The notes: generated by a model from the sequence alone, not told the origin. Shown: positions 23,954 to 33,283, counted from the stretch's first letter. The stretch is 64,000 nucleotides of DNA from Octadecabacter dasysiphoniae (GCF_021532615.1 NZ_JAKGAQ010000002.1:472501-536500); one strand, 5' to 3'. Numbers and translations are program-made.

Positions 23954-25248
23954 TCTGCCGCAACCAACATGGCATCACGCGCGCGGATCGCCGCGACGAC
24001 ATCCATCGCGGACCCGATCCCGTCTTCGTGGAACCCGTTTTTCATCCACGCGCCACAAAACCACGTGCGATTGGTGCCATTGTACGCTGGCATTGCCTGC
24101 TGTGCGCCCAGCGCGGCCAAATCATAGACAGGGTGGCGCAACGTGACCTCATCCCAGATCAGCGCAGGATCAATGTCGCGGGTCGTGTTCAACGTCACAA
24201 ACAATGGATCGCCCTTCAGCCATGGCTGCAACTTGTTCATCCAATAGGTCAGATCAATCCGATCCGATTGTTTATCCGCATCCTCTGAATACACCCAAGA
24301 CGACCAAACCGATTTGCGTTTCGGCATGATTGAGGTGTCGGAATGCAGCACGATTTTGTTGGGTTGGTATTTCACCGCACCGAGCAGCGCAGTTTCGTCC
24401 GCTGATGGATCAGCAATCATCGACAGGCTGTCATCGGAATGGGTCGCAAAGATCACCTCGTCGAAGTCTTCCCATTCAGACCCCGGCGCTTTGATCTTCA
24501 CACCGTCCTGATCGCGCCGAACCGCTTCGACGGGGGTGCCAAGGCGCATAACAACACCGCGCTCTGCCATCGAAATGCCGAGGCGCGACACATATTCCTG
24601 TGACCCGCCTTTGACGGTGAACCATTGATGCTGCCCCGTGATGCCCAGCAACGCGTGGTTTTCGAAAAACGTCATCATTGCGTGGGCTGGGAAATCCATG
24701 ATCTTTTCAACGGGTGTCGACCAAATCGCGCCAGACAATGGCAACAAATAATAGTCGCGAAAATACGATCCCGCACCGAGCTTTTTGATCAACCCTTCAA
24801 CGGTCAAACCGTCTTCCTTGGACAACCGCACGCCGTTTTTGTTGAAGTTCAGCACATCACGGATCATGCGCAGGAATTTCGGGTTGGCCATGTTTTTGGG
24901 CTGCGCGAACAACGCGCCAAGGGACGCCAGGCCGTATTCGAATGCGCCGCCGTTGATTGATGCGCCAAAGGACATGTTGGATTCTACCACAGGCACGTCG
25001 AGTTCGGCGAACAACGCCGCAAGATGGGGGTAGTTGGCATAATTAAAGACGATGAACCCCGTATCGACGGGCTGATCCCCGTTGACCCCGGCCATGCGGG
25101 TGCGGGCGTGTCCGCCAAGGCGCTGTTCGGCTTCGAACAATACCACTTGGTGATCTTTGGACAGCTCGTGCGCGGCTGCCATCCCTGAAATTCCCGCGCC
25201 AATTACCGCGATGCGTTTGATCGCATCGTTCTTATTATTCGTTGTCAT
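23950..25248 (-). CDS. NAD(P)/FAD-dependent oxidoreductase (amine-oxidase-like; furan/cyclopropane fatty acid cluster type)
   Basis: 432 residues. An N-terminal dinucleotide fold (IAVIGAGISGMAAAHELS, then LFEAEQRLGGHARTR) binds FAD; the central region has GFIVFNYANYPHL and the C terminus WFCGAWMKNGFHEDGIGSA. It belongs to the flavin amine oxidase superfamily branch that accompanies DUF1365. In Rhodobacter the equivalent is induced by RpoE under singlet oxygen and is linked to converting methylated unsaturated fatty acids toward furan fatty acids. First gene of the five-gene leftward operon, divergent from rpoE across about 150-270 bp. Confidence 0.9.
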   Translation of the reverse strand: MTTNNKNDAIKRIAVIGAGISGMAAAHELSKDHQVVLFEAEQRLGGHARTRMAGVNGDQPVDTGFIVFNYANYPHLAALFAELDVPVVESNMSFGASINGGAFEYGLASLGALFAQPKNMANPKFLRMIRDVLNFNKNGVRLSKEDGLTVEGLIKKLGAGSYFRDYYLLPLSGAIWSTPVEKIMDFPAHAMMTFFENHALLGITGQHQWFTVKGGSQEYVSRLGISMAERGVVMRLGTPVEAVRRDQDGVKIKAPGSEWEDFDEVIFATHSDDSLSMIADPSADETALLGAVKYQPNKIVLHSDTSIMPKRKSVWSSWVYSEDADKQSDRIDLTYWMNKLQPWLKGDPLFVTLNTTRDIDPALIWDEVTLRHPVYDLAALGAQQAMPAYNGTNRTWFCGAWMKNGFHEDGIGSAMDVVAAIRARDAMLVAAE

Positions 25249-25360
25249 ACCGTGTCGTTCCCTCAGACTATCGCACCCAGCGCGACTGTGCCGCGCAGCT
25301 GTTCTTATAATCTTTACGCTGCGGGGGCGACTTTGGTTTTTAATAAGGTGGTTTATTTAC

Positions 25361-25390
25361 TGATCCAAAGCTGACCAGCCCCCGTATTAT
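25361..25390 (+). promoter_or_regulatory. RpoE-type autoregulatory promoter of rpoE-chrR
   Basis: TGATCC at 25361-25366 is followed after 18 bases by TATTAT at 25385-25390. TGATCC is the -35 core of RpoE-ChrR group promoters in Rhodobacter; the -10 is less canonical. Transcription would start near 25396-25398, at or after the ATG at 25395, which argues for a downstream translation start. Confidence 0.65.
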
Positions 25391-25514
25391 TGATATGTTG
25401 ACCGAAACATTAACCCCTACCAAGACGACAACACCAACTGCGCACACTGCGCTTTTGGCCTCTAAAGCCTTGAAACAAAATAAGACTCAGGGTGACTGCA
25501 CACACGAGGTGAAT

Positions 25515-26066
25515 GTGACGCCAGCGAATAAACCGGATCGAATGGCATGGGTAACCCACCTGGCCGCCATTCGTGACAACCAAGATCAATCGGCTTTTGC
25601 CGAAGTGTTCGGCTATTTCGCGCCACGCGTGAAGGCCTTTTTGATGAAGTCGGGGGCCAGCCCGGATCTGGCAGAAGACGTAACTCAAGAAGTCATGGCG
25701 ACCTTGTGGCGCAAGGCCCACATGTTCGACCCCGCCAAGGCCAGCGTATCCACTTGGATATTCACGATCGCACGAAACAGACGGATCGACGTGCTGCGTA
25801 AACAGCGCCGTCCTGAACCAGAAGACCTGACATGGGGACCAGAAGCGGAACCAGACCAAGAAGACGTTTTGGCGCTGCAACAAGAAAGCGCGCAATTGGG
25901 TGAGGCCATCGCGGCCCTGCCCGACAAGCAAAGGGAACTGATCGTTCGCGCCTACTACGGAGAATTGACCCACAGCGAAATAGCCGACGCTACGGGCCTT
26001 CCTCTCGGAACGATTAAATCGAGGATACGATTGGCGCTGGACCGTTTGCGCCATCAATTGAAGTGA
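25515..26066 (+). CDS. rpoE: RNA polymerase sigma factor RpoE (ECF, ChrR-controlled, singlet oxygen response)
   Basis: The open frame begins at 25395, but the RpoE-type promoter would start transcription about there, and the first 40-50 residues are low-complexity Thr/Lys without similarity to Rhodobacter RpoE. GTG 25515 has GAGG five bases upstream; ATG 25542 is the other candidate. From 25515 the protein has 183 residues. Sigma-2 (LAEDVTQEVMATLWRKA, WIFTIARNRRIDVLRK) and sigma-4 (LTHSEIADATGLPLGTIKSRI) are intact and very close to R. sphaeroides RpoE. It directs transcription of singlet-oxygen defence genes when released from ChrR. chrR starts six bases after its stop. Confidence 0.93.
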   Translation: MTPANKPDRMAWVTHLAAIRDNQDQSAFAEVFGYFAPRVKAFLMKSGASPDLAEDVTQEVMATLWRKAHMFDPAKASVSTWIFTIARNRRIDVLRKQRRPEPEDLTWGPEAEPDQEDVLALQQESAQLGEAIAALPDKQRELIVRAYYGELTHSEIADATGLPLGTIKSRIRLALDRLRHQLK

Positions 26067-26071
26067 ACTGT

Positions 26072-26719
26072 ATGATGAACGAAATTAAACACCACCTGAC
26101 CGACGCCCTTTTGATGGCGTACTCTGCCGGCTCGTTGCCCGAAGGGTTCAATCTGGTCGTCGCAACGCATATTTCCATGTGCGACGAATGCCGCGCACGG
26201 ATGCATGAATTTGATACCGTGGGCGGTGCCGTGATGGACGCCGAAGCGCCCGAAGGCCTGTCTGACGGAAGCTTCGCCGCGACGCTTGCTCTCATCGCCG
26301 CTGAGCCCAAAGACGCGATTGTCGCAAAGCCCGCCAAAGGCGATTTGCCCGCACCGCTTCAGGATTATGTCGGCGGCAATCTGGCTGATGTAAAATGGCG
26401 CAAAGTCGGTGGCGGTGTCCGTCAGGCGATTTTGAAAACTGACAAATCCGCAAGCGTGCGCCTTTTGCACATTCCCGCCGGTGCGCAGATGCCAGACCAC
26501 GGCCACCGCGGCACAGAACTGACGCTGGTTCTGCAAGGTGCCTTCAAGGACGAAACAGATCGGTTTGGCGCCGGTGACATCGAAGTCGCCAGCGAAGATG
26601 ATCATCACCAGCCCGTCGCCGAAATGGGGCAGGATTGTATCTGCCTTGCGGCCACTGACGCGCCTTTGCGCTTTAACAGCTGGATTCCACGGATCGCCCA
26701 GCCGTTCCTGCGCATCTAA
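26072..26719 (+). CDS. chrR: ChrR, zinc-binding anti-sigma factor of RpoE
   Basis: 215 residues from ATG 26072 (a second ATG follows directly; a GTG at 26063 would overlap the rpoE stop). The anti-sigma domain has the zinc ligands His8, His33, Cys37 and Cys40 with the same spacing as R. sphaeroides ChrR (THxxxCDEC). The C-terminal cupin-like domain has His143, His145, Glu149 (PDHGHRGTEL) and a His pair at 178-179 for its own zinc, plus the conserved DCICLAA cysteines. It sequesters RpoE and releases it in response to singlet oxygen. All residues reported as functional are present. Confidence 0.95.
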   Translation: MMNEIKHHLTDALLMAYSAGSLPEGFNLVVATHISMCDECRARMHEFDTVGGAVMDAEAPEGLSDGSFAATLALIAAEPKDAIVAKPAKGDLPAPLQDYVGGNLADVKWRKVGGGVRQAILKTDKSASVRLLHIPAGAQMPDHGHRGTELTLVLQGAFKDETDRFGAGDIEVASEDDHHQPVAEMGQDCICLAATDAPLRFNSWIPRIAQPFLRI

Positions 26720-26754
26720 GTCACAACGATACGACACTACGCTTCCCCGGAACG

Positions 26755-26793
26755 AAAAAGGCGCCCTCAGAGAAATCTGCGGACGCCTTTTTT
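26755..26793 (+). terminator. Rho-independent terminator after chrR
   Basis: AAAAAGGCGCCC, loop, GGACGCCTTTTTT (one mismatched base in the stem). The A run before the stem may let it serve the opposite strand too. Confidence 0.85.
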
Positions 26794-26809
26794 GCTTATT
26801 CCGTTCAGT

Positions 26810-27205
26810 TTAGCGCGACGGCAAAGACACCCAGCGCATGCCCGTCGCTTCACCAGTGGTGAGGTTGTTCAATTGGCCAATACCTGACGGCACACCGCCC
26901 GCGTCCAGCTGCAACGCCATGCGCAATTCGTTGTTGCCATAGGCGACGCCTGTTTCGGTTGCCTCCAACTGGAACTGCGCACCATTGGACAACACCACGC
27001 AAGACCGCGGGATCAACTGATCGCCACATTCGATGATCGTTGCCTCTTCTGGCGGATCGGTCAGCACCGATTGATAGTAAAATGTCAGCGTATTACCCGG
27101 TGCGAAAGGCCCCGTTTCACCGCCGGGCAACGCCGCTAGACAGCCGCTTAGTACCGTTGCCATCAACGCAAATGGCGCTGCCTTCTTAATTCCACGCAAG
27201 ATCAC
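26810..27205 (-). CDS. Putative lipoprotein, unknown function
   Basis: 131 residues with a GTG start at 27205 (GGGAGAG upstream). Lipoprotein signal with lipobox VLSGC near residue 22, then a mature beta-rich domain with two further cysteines (IIECGDQ and RSCVV) that could form a disulfide. No family recognised. It overlaps the end of the preceding lipoprotein gene by 20 bp, so the two are co-transcribed behind mutL. Likely inner- or outer-membrane anchored in the periplasm. Confidence 0.8.
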   Translation of the reverse strand: MILRGIKKAAPFALMATVLSGCLAALPGGETGPFAPGNTLTFYYQSVLTDPPEEATIIECGDQLIPRSCVVLSNGAQFQLEATETGVAYGNNELRMALQLDAGGVPSGIGQLNNLTTGEATGMRWVSLPSR

Positions 27206-27572
27206 GATTCTCTCCCCGCCATGTCAAATACCCATCGCCCCCCGGCGACAAAAAGAACGTGCGGCCACGATACGCGCCCGTCACAACAAAATAATCCAAG
27301 GTTCGTTCGACATGCCCAACATGGCCATTGGCCCCGCAAATATGCGTGCCACCACAGGGCGTCAGGCTATAGGTGTGCAATTCACCGTGCTCGTTCGCGA
27401 CGACATAAACCGCACCGGACTCAAACGGCAAATCGCGGTAGCTGCTGTCGATCGTGCGGCGCGTCTCTGCCAAAAGATCATGATCTTCGATTTGACCACG
27501 AAACGTCGTCCAATCGGCGGTTGTGCAGGCACCCAGCACAAGCAAACTTGTCAGACCGATTAAATACCGCAT
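27186..27572 (-). CDS. Putative lipoprotein, unknown function
   Basis: 128 residues from ATG 27572 (GGGAGCG upstream); the in-frame extension to 27626 is unlikely since it precedes the signal. Lipobox VLGAC near residue 14. The mature part contains GAVYVVANEHGELHTYSL, a PCGGTHICG cysteine pair and GYLTWRGENRDLAWN at the end. No family recognised. It overlaps the next lipoprotein gene by 20 bp and is about 65 bp downstream of the mutL stop. Confidence 0.8.
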   Translation of the reverse strand: MRYLIGLTSLLVLGACTTADWTTFRGQIEDHDLLAETRRTIDSSYRDLPFESGAVYVVANEHGELHTYSLTPCGGTHICGANGHVGHVERTLDYFVVTGAYRGRTFFLSPGGDGYLTWRGENRDLAWN

Positions 27573-27638
27573 GATCGCGCTCCCCTTTGGTTGCGCTACG
27601 CTACCCGCCACCCCGCCATGCCTCAAGCGACATTTGGC

Positions 27639-29468
27639 CTAGGTACGCCCGAAAAGACGCTCAATATCGCTGAGTTTCAGTTCAACATAGGTGGGGCGGC
27701 CATGGTTGCACTGACCGGATCGCGGTGTGCGCTCCATCTCGCGCAGCAGGGCGTTCATTTCTTCGCCCAACATCCGACGTCCCGTACGGATGGACCCGTG
27801 ACAGGCCACGCGGCTCAGGATCGCCTCAAGTTTTTCCTGAACCAATGTGCTGGACCCCTGATCATCAAGCTCATCCAGAATATCGCGCAACATCGCCTCG
27901 GCGTTGACTTCGCCCAAAATCGCTGGCGTTTCCCGCACCGCAATTGCCCCGCCACCAAACGGTTCGATTGTCAGACCAAATCTGGTCAAATCATCAGCCA
28001 CGGCCAAAAGCTGTGCCGCGTCACCCTCAGACATCTCGATAATTTCGGGGATCAACAGCGCCTGCGCTGCAACCCCGTTTTCAGCCATCTGGGTCTTTAA
28101 CTTTTCATACACCAGCCGTTCGTGTGCCGCGTGTCCGTCCACGATCACAATGCCCGTTTCAGTCTGTGCGATGATGTAATTTTCGTGAACCTGTGCGCGC
28201 GCCGCACCAAGTGGGTGGCCTTGTGGCTGATCATCGCCTCGTGGCGCATCCTCAATCACTTCGACACGCCCGGACATATCCGGCGTCATCTCAGCGAACC
28301 CGCTTGGCCGATACGCTGGGCCCGTACCGCCTGTTGGCCGATCCATCTGATACACGCGCCCGGCAGGTTGTTCTGGTGTCATTGCCCCCAACGTCGCGCT
28401 AGCAACAGTCGTTGACGCCCGATGCCCGGCATTTGCCAACGCAGCGCGCAATGCGCTCACGATCAGGCCACGCACCACGCCCGGATCACGAAACCGCACT
28501 TCGGATTTGGCGGGATGTACGTTGACGTCCACGCGCGTCGGATCAACATCGATGAACAGACACGCGGCCGGGTGGCGGTCACGGCTCAGCGTATCCATAT
28601 AGGCACCGCGCAACGCACCGATCAGGACTTTGTCCCGTACAGGGCGGCCATTCACAAACAGGAATTGTTGCACCGCTGACCCGCGTGAATACGTCGGCAG
28701 CGCGGCGTAACCCGTCAGATGCACACCTTCGCGTTCCGCATCAATAGGCAATGCATTATCCGCAAAGTCCTTGCCTAAAACACCACGCAAACGCGCATGC
28801 AGCCCTTCGAACATATCGCCCGTTTCACCGTCAGCACGAAACGTCACGCGGGATTTTCCCTGCGACACATCCGTCAGAATGAACGTCACAAACGGTTCCG
28901 CCATGGCAAGGCGTTTGATCACATCGTTGATTGCCTGCATTTCGGCGCGATCAGTGCGCAGGAACTTCAGGCGCGCGGGCGTCGCGTAAAACAAATCCCG
29001 CAGTTCAACGACCGTTCCAGCACTCAGCGCGGCGGGGCGCACCGGATCATGGACACCACCGGAAACCAAGATTTCTGCGCCTTCACCGTCGCCCGTGCGA
29101 CTGCGAATGGTAAGCCGCCCAACCGCACCAAGGGACGGCAATGCCTCTCCGCGAAATCCGAAACTGTGGATGTTCAAAAGATCGCTGCCATCAATTTTGG
29201 ACGTCGCATGACGCGACAGCGCAAGCGGCAGATCGGCGGGCGTCATGCCAACACCATTGTCGGTCACGCGGATCAGGGTTTTGCCGCCATCTGCTATCGC
29301 AATCTCGATCCGGGTGGCCTTCGCATCAAGCGCGTTTTCAACCAGCTCTTTAACCGCAGAGGCCGGGCGTTCCACGACTTCACCCGCGGCAATGCGGTTG
29401 ATTGCGGCATCGTCCAGCTGCGCAATGACAGGGCGAAGATCGCTTATGTTGGGGTCAGGTGCGGCCAT
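27639..29468 (-). CDS. mutL: DNA mismatch repair protein MutL
   Basis: 609 residues. GHKL ATPase domain with NRIAAGEVVERPASAVKEL, ELVENALDAKAT, DNGVGM and GFRGEALPSLGAV in the first 110 residues; transducer domain with VNGRPVRDK and DVNVHPAKSEVRF near 300; a Pro/Gly linker; then the C-terminal dimerisation/endonuclease domain from about 415 with DGHAAHERLVYEKLK and CHGSIRTGRRM ... CNHGRPT. The DQHAAHERI and CPHGRP positions are those of MutL homologues with nuclease activity, slightly varied here. It couples MutS mismatch recognition to strand removal. Confidence 0.97.
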   Translation of the reverse strand: MAAPDPNISDLRPVIAQLDDAAINRIAAGEVVERPASAVKELVENALDAKATRIEIAIADGGKTLIRVTDNGVGMTPADLPLALSRHATSKIDGSDLLNIHSFGFRGEALPSLGAVGRLTIRSRTGDGEGAEILVSGGVHDPVRPAALSAGTVVELRDLFYATPARLKFLRTDRAEMQAINDVIKRLAMAEPFVTFILTDVSQGKSRVTFRADGETGDMFEGLHARLRGVLGKDFADNALPIDAEREGVHLTGYAALPTYSRGSAVQQFLFVNGRPVRDKVLIGALRGAYMDTLSRDRHPAACLFIDVDPTRVDVNVHPAKSEVRFRDPGVVRGLIVSALRAALANAGHRASTTVASATLGAMTPEQPAGRVYQMDRPTGGTGPAYRPSGFAEMTPDMSGRVEVIEDAPRGDDQPQGHPLGAARAQVHENYIIAQTETGIVIVDGHAAHERLVYEKLKTQMAENGVAAQALLIPEIIEMSEGDAAQLLAVADDLTRFGLTIEPFGGGAIAVRETPAILGEVNAEAMLRDILDELDDQGSSTLVQEKLEAILSRVACHGSIRTGRRMLGEEMNALLREMERTPRSGQCNHGRPTYVELKLSDIERLFGRT

Positions 29469-29518
29469 GGCGCTATAGATAGCACGCCACAGCCTGATTC
29501 TAATAGATCGAAAGGTGG

Positions 29519-30826
29519 TTAATTGGTGGCTTCCAACCCAACCGGCTGCCCTACAACGACAAAGTGCAAACCGTCAGGGTCCAGCAGCTCGCTTGCTACG
29601 CGGTTCACGTCCTCAAGGGTCACTGCATTCACCAAATCATTGCGGTTTTCGATGTATTCTGTGGGCAGCCCAACGGCCTGCATTCCCACCAAAATTCCCG
29701 CAATCTCGGCGTTCCCGTCAAACCGAAGCGGATAGGCCCCCGTTAAATAGGTCTTCGCCTGCGCCAATTCCTGCGCGCTGACGCCCTCAGACGCCATCAA
29801 CGCCCATTCATCGCGCACGACCTCAATCGCTTCTGCGATGGTGCCATTGGCAGACGCAACTTGGCCCAAATACACCTCACTCAGGTCTTTGGGGACGAGG
29901 TACGTGTAAATCCCATAGGTCAGTCCGCGTTCTTCACGGACTTCACGCATCAAGCGGGATTCCAACCCATTGCCACCCAAGATCTCGTTCAACAGAAACG
30001 CTGCAAAGAAATCATCGGCATCACGTTCAATCCCCGCATGTCCGAACAAGGCAACAGACTGGGGCGTTTCAAATTCTACAATGGTCGTGCCGCCGTCCAG
30101 GCCGAATTCCACACGCGGCGGAATTTCGGGCCCGTCTTCAGGCAGCACACCAATCAGATCATCAATTAGAACGCCAAGTTCCTCAGCCGAAATATCACCA
30201 GCGGCGCCCACATGAACACGGCCCTTTACCAATGCGTTGCGGTGCGCATCAAACAAATCCGCTTGGGTAAGGGCAGCGACAGTTTCAGCGGTACCATCAA
30301 TGGACGATCCATAGGGGTGGTCGCCGAATGCAGCAGCATCAAACGCGGCACCGGCAATGCTGTTGGGGTCTTGCGCATCGCTGCGCAGGATAGACTGCAC
30401 CTGTGCGCGGACACGTTCGATTGCGTCATCGTCAAATCGCGGGTTGATCAACGCATCGCGCAACAACGCCACCGCCTCGTCACGATTTTCAGATAGGAAA
30501 ACCGCCGAAACAGACACGGAATCATCATAGGCATTAAATCCATACGACGCGGCAAGCGCTTCGCGGGCTTCCTGGAACCCACGAGCATCCAGATCGCCTG
30601 ATCCTTCTTCAAGAAGGGCCATCATCAAGTTTGTCGCACCCCGCTTACCGGGTAAATCCAGCGTCGCACCACCGTCAAACACGATTTCAATCGCGACAAA
30701 CGGAATCGATTCTTCTTGGACCAACCATGCGTCTACCCCACCGGGTGACGTAATTTCCTGAATATCAATCGCACGCGCAGGCAGGGCGGCGACAGCTAGG
30801 GCAAAGGCAAGGAAAAGACGGATCAT
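29519..30826 (-). CDS. M16 family peptidase-like protein, non-catalytic partner
   Basis: 435 residues from ATG 30826, overlapping the upstream M16 gene by ATGA. Signal peptide about 1-19 (ALPARA). Two M16 halves with the family fold (VAIEIVFDGGATLD, RGLTYGIYTYLVPK), but the HxxEH zinc motif is replaced by GATNLMMALLEEGS, so it cannot bind catalytic zinc. Such subunits pair with an active M16 in a heterodimer, as in mitochondrial processing peptidase. Exported, so it probably acts in the periplasm with the upstream gene product. Confidence 0.93.
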   Translation of the reverse strand: MIRLFLAFALAVAALPARAIDIQEITSPGGVDAWLVQEESIPFVAIEIVFDGGATLDLPGKRGATNLMMALLEEGSGDLDARGFQEAREALAASYGFNAYDDSVSVSAVFLSENRDEAVALLRDALINPRFDDDAIERVRAQVQSILRSDAQDPNSIAGAAFDAAAFGDHPYGSSIDGTAETVAALTQADLFDAHRNALVKGRVHVGAAGDISAEELGVLIDDLIGVLPEDGPEIPPRVEFGLDGGTTIVEFETPQSVALFGHAGIERDADDFFAAFLLNEILGGNGLESRLMREVREERGLTYGIYTYLVPKDLSEVYLGQVASANGTIAEAIEVVRDEWALMASEGVSAQELAQAKTYLTGAYPLRFDGNAEIAGILVGMQAVGLPTEYIENRNDLVNAVTLEDVNRVASELLDPDGLHFVVVGQPVGLEATN

Positions 30827-32148
30827 TGAAGGACCTCCCTGCTGGGAATGACCCAACCTGTAACGGATTGTTTGCGATCAAGGACGCGCGCCGCGGCGGC
30901 CAGCACGTCTTCTTCGGTGACGGCTTGCAGGATGTCAGGCCATGCTTGCACGTCCTCAACCGTCAAACCGGACGTCAACGCAGCACCGTACCGGCGCGCA
31001 AGACCACCGACGTTGTCACGGGCAAAAATCTCACCTGCTTTCAACTGGGTGCGCAAAGCCTCCATGCGCGCCGGATCAATTCCATCGTCAAGGAACTTGG
31101 CAACAGCGGCATCCATCGCGTCTTCTGCTTCTTGCAAGCTCACGCCCTCAGCTGGCACGACTGTCAGCCCGAATGTACCATCATCAAGGTTCAGCCCGTC
31201 ATAGAACGCACCCGCATAGACAGCGGTATTCGTTTCGAACTGCAATGCAATCCCAAGCGCAGAGGTGAAGGGCGATCCCCCCAACAGGTCCGCCAAATAC
31301 GTCAATGCCGCGGCTTCTTCTTGCGCGCCTGCGTCACGTTCCGGCGCAAGATACGTGCGGCTTACATAAGGCTGCGCCACACGTGCATCCTCAAACACCA
31401 AACGACGTTCTGCCGTCTGCGGGGGTTCCTGCGTGCGGAACCGCTCAGGCAGGTTCGGTTCAGCGGGAAGCGGGCCGTAGTATTGCTCTGCCAGGGCCAA
31501 AACGTCCTCGGGCTCTACGTCACCGGCAACCACTAAGATCGCGTTATTGGGGGAATAATAGATGTCATAGAACGACAGCGCGTCTTCCATATCCAGCGTT
31601 TCCATCTCGTGTTTCCAGCCGATGATCGGCACGCCATAACGGTGGTTCAGGAATTGCGCAGCCCGCATCTGTTCACGCGCCAAAGCACCGGGTGAATTTT
31701 CAGTGCGCTGATTGCGTTCTTCCAAGATCACGCCGCGTTCGGTCACGATATCATCTTCGGTCAGGACCAGATTGTTTATCCGGTCGGCCTCATATTGCAT
31801 CATCAAGGGCAAACGGTCCGCTGCAACACGCTGAAAATATCCTGTGTAATCATAGCTGGTAAACGCATTGTCTGATCCGCCATTTTCCGCAACGACCCGC
31901 TGGAATTCACCGCTTTCGACATTTTCAGTCGCCTTGAACAACAGATGTTCAAGGTAATGCGCAACGCCAGAAGACCCGACAGGTTCATCCGCAGATCCGG
32001 CCCGATACCAAAGCATGTGCACAACAACGGGCGCGCGGTGGTCTTCGATAACAACCACGTCCATTCCGTTATCAAGCTGGTAGGTCGTGACTTCTTCGGC
32101 CGTGGCTGTCGTAGCCAATAAAGCAAGTGCCGCAGCAAATAGGCGCAT
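30823..32148 (-). CDS. M16 family zinc metallopeptidase, catalytic partner
   Basis: 441 residues from ATG 32148 (GGAG seven bases upstream; a TTG one codon earlier is ignored). Signal peptide about 1-18 (ATTATAEE). The zinc motif HYLEH lies near residue 66 in GVAHYLEHLLFKATE, with the downstream zinc-ligand Glu in the RGVILEERNQR helix region. The second half has the substrate-binding RY-type pattern of M16B peptidases. It forms an operon with the inactive M16 (ATGA overlap) and follows a DUF3035 lipoprotein gene. Confidence 0.95.
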   Translation of the reverse strand: MRLFAAALALLATTATAEEVTTYQLDNGMDVVVIEDHRAPVVVHMLWYRAGSADEPVGSSGVAHYLEHLLFKATENVESGEFQRVVAENGGSDNAFTSYDYTGYFQRVAADRLPLMMQYEADRINNLVLTEDDIVTERGVILEERNQRTENSPGALAREQMRAAQFLNHRYGVPIIGWKHEMETLDMEDALSFYDIYYSPNNAILVVAGDVEPEDVLALAEQYYGPLPAEPNLPERFRTQEPPQTAERRLVFEDARVAQPYVSRTYLAPERDAGAQEEAAALTYLADLLGGSPFTSALGIALQFETNTAVYAGAFYDGLNLDDGTFGLTVVPAEGVSLQEAEDAMDAAVAKFLDDGIDPARMEALRTQLKAGEIFARDNVGGLARRYGAALTSGLTVEDVQAWPDILQAVTEEDVLAAAARVLDRKQSVTGWVIPSREVLQ

Positions 32149-32235
32149 CAAAATTCTCCGCTTATGTTTGGAATGTACCTACGCCGGATCGGGCGGGCTT
32201 CAAGGGGCCATACGCGGATGTGAGCGCGGTGTTGG

Positions 32236-32742
32236 TTACTGTGGCGGCGCAGATGGCGTTGCGACGCCCGCATTGCGGAACCGCGTGAGTTCGGCGTAGG
32301 CGTCAAGCGCTTGGCGCGCATAGGCGCGGAAATACCGATCGCGTCCACGAAAGAACCCGAACCGCGATTGACGTGTGCGAAATGCTTCGTCTTCGGACGC
32401 CAAAGTCTGGCGGATGGCAGGGTCAACACCATTGCGGCTTGCGGCGGCGACAAGGGCACCATCGCGCACAGGTACGCCATTTGGCACCAGCGCATTGGCA
32501 CTACCGCCAAGCGCGACAACAGCATCCGCAATCGGTGCAGGATCAGCACGGTTGCCAGCGCCGGGGGTCGGTGTTGGCAACGTGGCCGTGTCCGCCGGCA
32601 AAACCAGCGGCGCCATCGGCATCACACGGAATTCGTCAGGGCCACCGCCCGAGGCACGCAAATCCCGCAAACCCCGGTCCCCGCTTGTGCAGGCGGCCAA
32701 TGTCAGCATCGTTGCGATACATATGAATAATCTTGTCATCAT
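32236..32742 (-). CDS. DUF3035 family lipoprotein
   Basis: 168 residues from ATG 32742 (an adjacent ATG at 32739 is possible). Lipobox TLAAC near residue 17. Mature segment GPDEFRVMPMAPLVLPADTATLPTPTPG is the DUF3035 signature, followed by an Ala/Arg-rich helix near the C terminus (RDRYFRAYARQALDAYAEL). In Rhodobacterales this gene regularly sits between lspA and M16 genes, as here. LspA, encoded just upstream, is the enzyme that would mature it. Function unknown. Confidence 0.88.
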   Translation of the reverse strand: MMTRLFICIATMLTLAACTSGDRGLRDLRASGGGPDEFRVMPMAPLVLPADTATLPTPTPGAGNRADPAPIADAVVALGGSANALVPNGVPVRDGALVAAASRNGVDPAIRQTLASEDEAFRTRQSRFGFFRGRDRYFRAYARQALDAYAELTRFRNAGVATPSAPPQ

Positions 32743-32791
32743 CCGCCTCACGTCTTCCTTGCGCTTGTTTTAGACCAATCCACAGTCCACG

Positions 32792-33271
32792 TCACGCAGT
32801 CTTCTTTTTGTCGTTGCTGTCCGTGAACAACACCAAACCAATCGCCCCCGCAAAGATCGAAATATCGGCGATGTTAAACGCATACGGGTTGGTGAAACCG
32901 CAACATGACATATTCAGAAAATCCGCAACGGCGCCGTGTAAAACACGGTCCACAACATTGCCCAGCGCACCGCCAACCAAAAGGCCCGCGCTGATATAGG
33001 CCCATTTTCCCACGTTTTCGCGTTTAATCCACCAGATCACAAAACCCGATATTACCAAGGCAACGGCAATCAGCACCCAGCGCATATCAAAATCCGCAAA
33101 CAACCCAAAATTCACACCGCGATTCCACGCCATGCGCAACGTTAAGAACGGCGGGAACACCTCGTAGGTTTGGTTTGGCAAATTGGGCAAGTTGATCTGA
33201 TAGAGCACGTAAAATTTGCTCAGCTGATCCACGAGGAAAATCCAAAAGCCGGTCCAGAATGTCAGGCGCAT
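32792..33271 (-). CDS. lspA: Lipoprotein signal peptidase (signal peptidase II)
   Basis: 159 residues, ATG 33271 after GGAGAAACGTAA. Four membrane spans. Catalytic aspartates are visible in [10 protein letters not shown] and FNIADISI, with the conserved N-terminal DQLSKF and the [13 protein letters not shown] segment. It cleaves the signal from diacylglyceryl prolipoproteins in the inner membrane. Twelve bp after purH and 50 bp before the DUF3035 lipoprotein gene. Confidence 0.97.
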   Translation of the reverse strand: MRLTFWTGFWIFLVDQLSKFYVLYQINLPNLPNQTYEVFPPFLTLRMAWNRGVNFGLFADFDMRWVLIAVALVISGFVIWWIKRENVGKWAYISAGLLVGGALGNVVDRVLHGAVADFLNMSCCGFTNPYAFNIADISIFAGAIGLVLFTDSNDKKKTA

Positions 33272-33283
33272 TTACGTTTCTCC

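Noticed and set aside
25249..25394. An RpoE-type promoter on the minus strand for the FAD oxidoreductase operon
   Set aside because: No TGATCC-like -35 with a suitable spacer could be found reading leftward in the intergenic region; the operon may use another promoter.
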